Shown: one piece after another, positions 59,105 through 64,000 of the stretch | Layout of the letters: the number at the start of each line of letters is the position of its first letter | Position numbering within the stretch: position 1 is the stretch's first letter | Source of the DNA: Lachnospiraceae bacterium | GTDB lineage: Bacteria; Bacillota; Clostridia; Lachnospirales; Lachnospiraceae | Assembly: GCA_017521985.1 (NCBI GenBank) | Contig: JAFXAZ010000002.1 | Coordinates: 124,001-188,000, forward strand | DNA length: 64,000 nt | Direction: 5' to 3' | The notes under the pieces: model-generated | Databases searched by the model: none | Told to the model about the DNA's origin: nothing | What the model saw: the letters and a program-made list of their open reading frames with translations, nothing else | Translations under genes and position numbers: made by a program

Positions 59105-60103
59105 CTATCCAAGTGCCTTGCAAAGCACCTCCAGATTCGCCTTCATAATATCTAAATAATTTGCTCCCCGAAGAATATCCTCCCAGGAAACGGACTGCAT
59201 GGAATCCAAGGTCAAAATTTCTTTGTCCTTATCCCCTGCAGCTTGTAGAATTGCTTCCGCCAGACTCTTATCTGAGCCGTCGATTACCAAAACGCATGGT
59301 ACTTTCAACTCGTCCACTTTACCTGCCAGCCCGATAATGGTATCAAAACCAGCCTCTACCTCTGCATTGCATCCTGCAAAAGCCGCATAATACTCTAAAT
59401 CATAATCTTCTGTCAAATAACGGAAAGGAAACCGGTCGCCGAAAATCAATGCATTATGCGCACTCTCGTCCACCACTTCCTGATATTCCACACCCAACTC
59501 ATGCAGCTCTTTCACATACGTTGCAGTGTTTTCTGCAATCACAACCGCCTCATCCGGTGCAAGCTCCTGAAGTCTGCCTGAAATATACTGACACAAAATC
59601 TCCGCATTCTCCAAAGACAGCCATACGTGCTCATCTAACACTTCGTCTGCATGTTCGTGGTCCTTCTCATGACCATGACCATGCTCATGGTCATGCTCCA
59701 TCCCTTCCACAATTTCTTCTACAAGAGATTTATCTCCTAATGCAGCCACCAAGCTGACACTCTTGTCAGAAAGAGTGCCATCTGCTTTCATAATGTCTTC
59801 CACCCAGGCATCGGATTCACCGCCCACATAAAGAAATAAATCTGCTTCCTTCATGGCTATCATATCCTGTGCACTTGGCTGATAATTGTGAATATCTGCA
59901 CTATTTTTTACTAATAAAGAGACCTCAAACTCTTCTGCCGCATCTCCCAACAGATTCATTACCCAGTCATATTGCGGAAAAGTAGTGCAGACAACACTCA
60001 CTTTATCTGCACCTTTCTCTATCGGTGTCGTCTGAAAACCGCATCCACTATATAATGCAGCCCCCAAAACGAATGTACCAAACATATAAATAAATTTTTT
60101 CAC
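59105..60103 (-). CDS. Zinc-binding lipoprotein of metal ABC transporter (ZnuA-like)
   Basis: 332 residues from a GTG start (GGAG ahead). Signal peptide with lipobox YSGC. The histidine-rich loop EHDHEHGHGHEKDHEHADE near residue 140 is characteristic of zinc-specific ZnuA/AdcA proteins, and DEHVWLSLENA gives a metal ligand His. Encoded first in a znuA-znuC-znuB order. No Zur box was identified upstream. Confidence 0.92.
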   Translation of the reverse strand: MKKFIYMFGTFVLGAALYSGCGFQTTPIEKGADKVSVVCTTFPQYDWVMNLLGDAAEEFEVSLLVKNSADIHNYQPSAQDMIAMKEADLFLYVGGESDAWVEDIMKADGTLSDKSVSLVAALGDKSLVEEIVEGMEHDHEHGHGHEKDHEHADEVLDEHVWLSLENAEILCQYISGRLQELAPDEAVVIAENTATYVKELHELGVEYQEVVDESAHNALIFGDRFPFRYLTEDYDLEYYAAFAGCNAEVEAGFDTIIGLAGKVDELKVPCVLVIDGSDKSLAEAILQAAGDKDKEILTLDSMQSVSWEDILRGANYLDIMKANLEVLCKALG

Positions 60104-60121
60104 AAACTACTCCAACTTCTA

Positions 60122-61327
60122 TTAATAAAAGCCATGGTTACCAATAGCATAACGTACCACGTGTAAACGTTCTACTCTTTCAAGATAAGCCAATGTCTGG
60201 AAATATACACAATTGCTTACATTGGTAATACCTGCTGCCGCCTCCCTGGCTGCTTCATAACAACCGCTGGAATTGGCCGCCTTGTCGTATGCAAGTGCCT
60301 CCACAAAGCTATTCTTGGTAGAGGTTACCGGTGCAAACTGGCTCTTCTGATAAATAACGCCAGCCATCGTATCCGGATACTTACTGCTCAGGATACGATT
60401 AATAACCACGCTTGCCACTGCCAGCTTTCCTTCGTAGCTTTCTCCACGAGCCTCACAATAAATTAAGTTTGCCAGCATGGTAATATCTTCTTCGGTAATC
60501 GTTACCTGCGAAATATCACGCCACTCCGCATTGGCCGCTTCCTGACTAAGTCTGATTTCCTCTGCCAGCTTCTGCTGTAATGCTGCAATATTATCCTTAA
60601 TGGTCGCCAACTGCTCTTCCTGAGCAGTGACTTCATTTTCCTTTTGGGTAATTTCACCCTCTTTATTGCTTAGGGCATTCTGCGTCTGACTTACCAGATT
60701 ACTTACTTTCGTGCGGTTCGCCTCCTGACTGGCACGCAAAGCTTCCAAAGCCTCATGCTCTGTCTGAAGCGTAGCCTCCTCCGCCTCAATAAACTCTCTC
60801 GTCTCTTTAAACTGTGTAAGCATTCTGGTATCATATGCAGAAATCTGCTCCACATACTCAGAAATATTCAAAAAATCCGTCAAACTGGTAGACTCTGACA
60901 CCAAATTTAGATAAGACTGGGTCAGACCACTCTCATACATATACTGCATATGCGCAACCAAATCATTGTACTGCTTTTCCTCAATACCTTTGGCCGTATC
61001 CAATTCCCTTTGCTTCTGAGCTATTTCCAACTCTTTTTTGTCAATGGCCTGCTCCGTATCGTTCAGCTCATTTACCGCCTCTGTCAACTGGTCATTGTAA
61101 TTACTAAGCTGACCGGAAATCTTATCTCTTTCATTTTCCAGATTTTCCAAGTCTTCTTTTCCTTGAGTGATCTGGCTCTGCACTTCGTTCGCTTGCTGCT
61201 GTGCGTTATTAAGCTCTTCGCGTGTAGTAGACGAAGCATACAAATGTAAGCCTCCTCCCGTGAGCAGACTAAGTGCCAATACTATAGATAGCGCTTTATA
61301 AATTTTCGATAAATTTTTTCGTATCAA
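60122..61327 (-). CDS. Coiled-coil cell-wall hydrolase with SleB (Hydrolase_2) domain
   Basis: 401 residues from a TTG start with AGGAG ahead. A signal peptide (SIVLALSLLTGGGLHLYA) is followed by a long coiled coil (about 35-270) like that of PcsB/NlpC regulators, then a SleB-type domain: MLANLIYCEARGESYEGKLA with catalytic Glu, and YAIGNHGFY at the end. SleB is a spore-cortex lytic transglycosylase; the coiled-coil arrangement suggests a vegetative or sporulation wall hydrolase. Confidence 0.9.
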   Translation of the reverse strand: MIRKNLSKIYKALSIVLALSLLTGGGLHLYASSTTREELNNAQQQANEVQSQITQGKEDLENLENERDKISGQLSNYNDQLTEAVNELNDTEQAIDKKELEIAQKQRELDTAKGIEEKQYNDLVAHMQYMYESGLTQSYLNLVSESTSLTDFLNISEYVEQISAYDTRMLTQFKETREFIEAEEATLQTEHEALEALRASQEANRTKVSNLVSQTQNALSNKEGEITQKENEVTAQEEQLATIKDNIAALQQKLAEEIRLSQEAANAEWRDISQVTITEEDITMLANLIYCEARGESYEGKLAVASVVINRILSSKYPDTMAGVIYQKSQFAPVTSTKNSFVEALAYDKAANSSGCYEAAREAAAGITNVSNCVYFQTLAYLERVERLHVVRYAIGNHGFY

Positions 61328-61350
61328 ATATACTTCTCCTGCTTAAATGC

Positions 61351-61782
61351 TTAAAATTTCTCTAATAAATCCACACGTCTGTGATGCTTTTCTTCTACAG
61401 AAAACTCTGTATTTAAAAACGTATCCACAATGGCAAATGCCATCTGAGGTCCAATCAGACCGCCGCCCATAGCTAGTACATTTGCATTATTGTGCTCTCT
61501 GGTCATACGTGCAGAATGTACTTCTGAACAAAGTGCACAGCGAACGCCCGGAATCTTATTGGCTGCAATGGAGATACCAATACCGGTTGTACAAATAACG
61601 ATACCATATTCACACTCACCGCTTGCTACTGCTTTACCCACTGCATGTCCAAACTGTGGATAATCCACGCTGCTTAAATCATAGCAGCCAACATCCTTTA
61701 ATTCATAACCTTTTGCTGCTAAATAATTCTTAACTTCTTCCTTTAATGTAAATCCTCCGTGATCTGATCCAATTGCTATCAT
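61351..61782 (-). CDS. rpiB: Ribose-5-phosphate isomerase B
   Basis: 143 residues from ATG 61782 (GGAGG ahead). MIAIGSDHGGFTLKEEV, catalytic Cys in GIVICTTGIGISIAANK, and HSARMTREHNNANVLAMG are RpiB/LacAB family hallmarks. Interconverts ribulose-5-P and ribose-5-P. It follows the Sua5 gene by 24 bases. Confidence 0.95.
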   Translation of the reverse strand: MIAIGSDHGGFTLKEEVKNYLAAKGYELKDVGCYDLSSVDYPQFGHAVGKAVASGECEYGIVICTTGIGISIAANKIPGVRCALCSEVHSARMTREHNNANVLAMGGGLIGPQMAFAIVDTFLNTEFSVEEKHHRRVDLLEKF

Positions 61783-61806
61783 TTTAATTCCCTCCATAAA
61801 AATAAC

Positions 61807-62856
61807 TTATAACTGTGTTACCTGATGCCCCGCTGCCTTCAGCAGTCGGTTCATAATAGCCTGTCCAATACCTTCCGTATCAAAGCTTTCTGCAAACAAC
61901 ACTTCCAGTTCTTCCTCATCGCACTCCCTAAGCACTTTGTAAAGCCCTTGTGCCACCGTACTTTCGTCTGCTCTGCTGCCAACGCATTTAACGCTGTCTG
62001 CTTCGTATCGGCTGCCGGTCTCGCTGGTACACAACACCCCGGTGCGCTTCCCTTGTCCGGCCGCTTCGCGACAAGCTTCGTTAATATATTTGATTACCGC
62101 CTCGGTATCCCCTGCCACAATGGTAAGGCTGCCCTTCGGCGCATAATGCCTGTACTTCATTCCCGGTGCCTTTGGTGCCACATCCTTTAAGGATTCCATC
62201 ATGGTGGCATCCTCTGTAACCTCTCCCAGCACGTTTTCTAACATCTCGCGGGTAATATAACCCGGTCTTAAAATCACCGGCGTCTCCTCCGTCAAATCCA
62301 CAATGGTGGACTCCACACCAATTCCCACTTCACCACCATCGATAATAAGCGGTATCTTGCCCTTCATATCTTCCAATACATATTTGGCAAGAGTCGGACT
62401 GGGTCTTCCGCTGACATTGGCACTAGGTGCCGCCACATATCCCCCTGCCGCTTCAATAAATGCTCTTGCAACGGCATGCCCCGGCAATCTGACTGCAACC
62501 GTATCCAGTCCACCGGTAGTAGCAAACGGTACCACGTCTGACTTCTTTAGAATCATGGTAAGGGGTCCCGGCCAAAAAGCATCTGCCAGTTTCTCGGCTG
62601 CCTTTGGAACATCCCGGCATATATAATAAATATCTTCCCACTTTGCGATATGTATAATCAACGGGTTATCGCTTGGTCTTCCTTTTGCCGCATATATTTT
62701 GCGTGCAGAATCTTCCTGCAACGCATCTCCGCCGAGACCATATACGGTCTCTGTGGGGAATGCTACCAGCTCACCCTGTTTAATAAGTGCCCCGGCACGA
62801 GACAGTTCCTCTGATTCTATATGCGTTTCATCCATAAAAACAACATTCGTATCCAT
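61807..62856 (-). CDS. ywlC: L-threonylcarbamoyladenylate synthase (Sua5/YwlC)
   Basis: 349 residues: an N-terminal YrdC domain (KQGELVAFPTETVYGLGGDA, YAAKGRPSDNPLI, APSANVSGRPSPT) plus a C-terminal Sua5 domain (KAPGMKYRHYAPKG). Makes threonylcarbamoyl-AMP for t6A modification of tRNA. AAAGGAT precedes the ATG. First gene of a leftward run with rpiB and the SleB-type hydrolase. Confidence 0.95.
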   Translation of the reverse strand: MDTNVVFMDETHIESEELSRAGALIKQGELVAFPTETVYGLGGDALQEDSARKIYAAKGRPSDNPLIIHIAKWEDIYYICRDVPKAAEKLADAFWPGPLTMILKKSDVVPFATTGGLDTVAVRLPGHAVARAFIEAAGGYVAAPSANVSGRPSPTLAKYVLEDMKGKIPLIIDGGEVGIGVESTIVDLTEETPVILRPGYITREMLENVLGEVTEDATMMESLKDVAPKAPGMKYRHYAPKGSLTIVAGDTEAVIKYINEACREAAGQGKRTGVLCTSETGSRYEADSVKCVGSRADESTVAQGLYKVLRECDEEELEVLFAESFDTEGIGQAIMNRLLKAAGHQVTQL

Positions 62857-62909
62857 AGATGTATCCTTTTAATTAAAATAATTTAGTCTTTACACACTAT
62901 ATCTATTCT

Positions 62910-62938
62910 ATTTTATCCTCATATGACACAAATTGCAA
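62910..62938 (-). promoter_or_regulatory. Promoter of the ywlC-rpiB run
   Basis: On the minus strand TTGCAA (62938-62933), 17 bases and TAAAAT (62915-62910), 54 bases before the ywlC ATG. Confidence 0.55.
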
Positions 62939-63018
62939 CAGTTTCTATATTCTTTTCTGTACTAAATCTTGGAAATCTCCCATAAAATGTACCAATCACT
63001 AATAAGCAGGAGCATAGA

Positions 63019-63729
63019 ATGAATCAGGAAAAGGCACATAAAATTTTATCATGGATTATGTCCGTACTACTTCTATGCTCCATGGTCCTCCTGTCCAGAG
63101 AAGCAGCCTTATATGTAACCGGAGCCGCATCCAAGCCTAAGTCAACCTTCACCGTTGTTATTGACAGCGGGCATGGCGGTAATGACCCCGGGAAAATTGC
63201 TGCCGACGGCACTTTGGAAAAGGATATTAATTTGGCCATTGCGCTGAAGCTGCAAACCTATTTAGAAGCCGCAGATGTTCATGTCATTATGACCCGTACC
63301 ACAGACAGCGGTCTTTATGACGAGAATGCTTCCAATAAAAAAGTGCAGGATATGAAAAACCGTATTGCACTCATGGAAGATAGTAATGCAGACCTTATCA
63401 TCAGCATCCACCAAAACAGTTACTCCGACAGCTCCATTCATGGTGCTCAGGTATTTTATTATACCACCAGCGCCTCCGGAAAAGTTCTGGCCGAAGCACT
63501 CCAAGATATATTAGTCAAAAAACTGGACCCCAAAAACCACAGGCAGGCTAAAGCAAACGACAGCTATTACCTGCTCAAAAAAACCACAAAGCCTATCGTT
63601 ATTGTGGAGTGCGGCTTCCTTAGCAATCCTACAGAAGCTGCTCTGTTAAAATCAGACAGCTATCAGGATGAAATTGCCTGGGTACTGCATTTGGGTATTT
63701 TGCAGCATCTTAATCAAGCATCAAAATAG
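63019..63729 (+). CDS. cwlD: N-acetylmuramoyl-L-alanine amidase (CwlD-like)
   Basis: 236 residues with an N-terminal membrane/signal helix (ILSWIMSVLLLCSMVLL) and an Amidase_3 domain: zinc ligand His in VIDSGHGGNDPG, Glu in TLEKDINLAIALK, His in IISIHQNSYSD, and catalytic Glu in IVIVECGFLSNP. The small size without repeats fits CwlD, the spore-cortex muramic-lactam amidase. AGGAG precedes the ATG. The name is likely but other small Amidase_3 proteins exist. Confidence 0.88.
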   Translation: MNQEKAHKILSWIMSVLLLCSMVLLSREAALYVTGAASKPKSTFTVVIDSGHGGNDPGKIAADGTLEKDINLAIALKLQTYLEAADVHVIMTRTTDSGLYDENASNKKVQDMKNRIALMEDSNADLIISIHQNSYSDSSIHGAQVFYYTTSASGKVLAEALQDILVKKLDPKNHRQAKANDSYYLLKKTTKPIVIVECGFLSNPTEAALLKSDSYQDEIAWVLHLGILQHLNQASK

Positions 63730-63737
63730 TAGTCAGC

Positions 63738-63771
63738 AAAGCGGATGTGACACGCGTGTCACATCCGCTTT
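63738..63771. terminator. Perfect 34-bp palindrome between convergent genes
   Basis: AAAGCGGATGTGACACG is followed immediately by its exact reverse complement. It lies 9 bases after cwlD and 22 before the end of the GH18 gene, so it serves as a bidirectional terminator. T-runs are short on both sides. Confidence 0.8.
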
Positions 63772-63792
63772 GGTTTATTACTGAATAATTTA

Positions 63793-64000
63793 TTACTGAA
63801 TATAAGTTCCAATCAGCTCCCAAACCGCCTGCTCTTCATAGCCAAGTCTCCATGCAGCTACCCCTGCAAGGTCTCGCTCTTTAACAGCAATCAATTTATT
63901 TTCCATGGAAGCATAATCCTCAATCCACATTTCGTATATAGCTCCATTCACTTCTGCTCTTGCATACTTTTGACCGGTCGCTTCATCGAAGTCAATTATC
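63793..64000 (-). CDS. GH18 glycoside hydrolase (spore-cortex SleL/YaaH type), C-terminal part
   Basis: The last 68 codons before TAA 63793 read IDFDEATGQKYARAE, then YEMWIEDYASMENKLIAVK and DLAGVAAWRLGYEEQAVW, the end of the TIM barrel of GH18 enzymes such as SleL/YaaH cortex N-acetylglucosaminidases. The rest of the gene lies beyond the window, so N-terminal LysM or SH3 domains cannot be seen. Together with cwlD and the SleB-type gene it makes a cell-wall cluster. Confidence 0.8.
   Translation of the reverse strand, partial: IIDFDEATGQKYARAEVNGAIYEMWIEDYASMENKLIAVKERDLAGVAAWRLGYEEQAVWELIGTYIQ

Overview
The window looks like a chromosomal segment from a low-GC, spore-forming gut Clostridia, most likely Lachnospiraceae. 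The basis is gene content: glgC/glgD plus spoVG, a long Prs, SleB/CwlD/GH18 spore and wall enzymes, and an ATP synthase operon. The mix of TTG/GTG starts, strong AGGAGG ribosome sites and TTGACA/TATAAT promoters also fits. No rRNA, tRNA or CRISPR array was seen. Names rest on reading motifs by eye; no database search was possible.

Layout. (1) 1-4823: mfd (cut by the left edge), pth, and an AAA+ ATPase with a nuclease-like C-terminus whose promoter carries exact 33-bp-period repeats. (2) 4824-25385: a polysaccharide utilisation island resembling the B. subtilis yes/lpl loci. It holds a YesM/YesN-type two-component system (kinase frameshifted), a lipoprotein and two permeases of an ABC importer with no ATPase, a GH105 fusion, GH127, GH2, an alpha/beta hydrolase, a Gfo/Idh/MocA oxidoreductase, a DMT transporter and YesL. 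The likely substrate is a plant pectin or arabinogalactan fragment (inference). The island is littered with IS3, IS91, IS110 and IS4-clan transposase remnants and fused gene stumps. (3) 25386-27760: a graveyard of FAD/Rieske, BlaI, BlaR1 and Rpn-nuclease remnants. (4) 27819-31708: a small sugar-acid operon (SDR, galactonate-dehydratase-like enolase, UlaG-like hydrolase) opposite an AraC regulator. (5) 31712-39318: spoVG, glgD, glgC, then murC, a DnaA-box cluster, dnaD-like, dnaI-like and prs. (6) 39393-40915: a second nuclease-fused ATPase preceded by a 15-bp iteron array across its promoter. (7) 40976-45713: an operon of a class I methyltransferase and two membrane-anchored proteins of unknown role, plus a conserved hypothetical. 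(8) 45858-53391: a tandem hairpin array and the atp operon, whose c subunit carries a Na+-type ligand set. (9) 53559-57486: CPBP protease, GNAT, a C39-like protein and a Sau96I/Eco47II-type restriction-modification pair. (10) 57511-64000: zinc ABC transporter, SleB-type hydrolase, rpiB, Sua5/YwlC, CwlD amidase and the end of a GH18 enzyme.

The most interesting unexplained signals are these. Two intergenic elements (30690-30872 and 47961-48154) share short conserved blocks while their helices differ in sequence but keep pairing, as in a structured RNA family. Two orphan ATPases each sit behind a different, precisely periodic repeat array overlapping the promoter. A five-unit, 53-54 bp palindromic tandem array lies after atpC.
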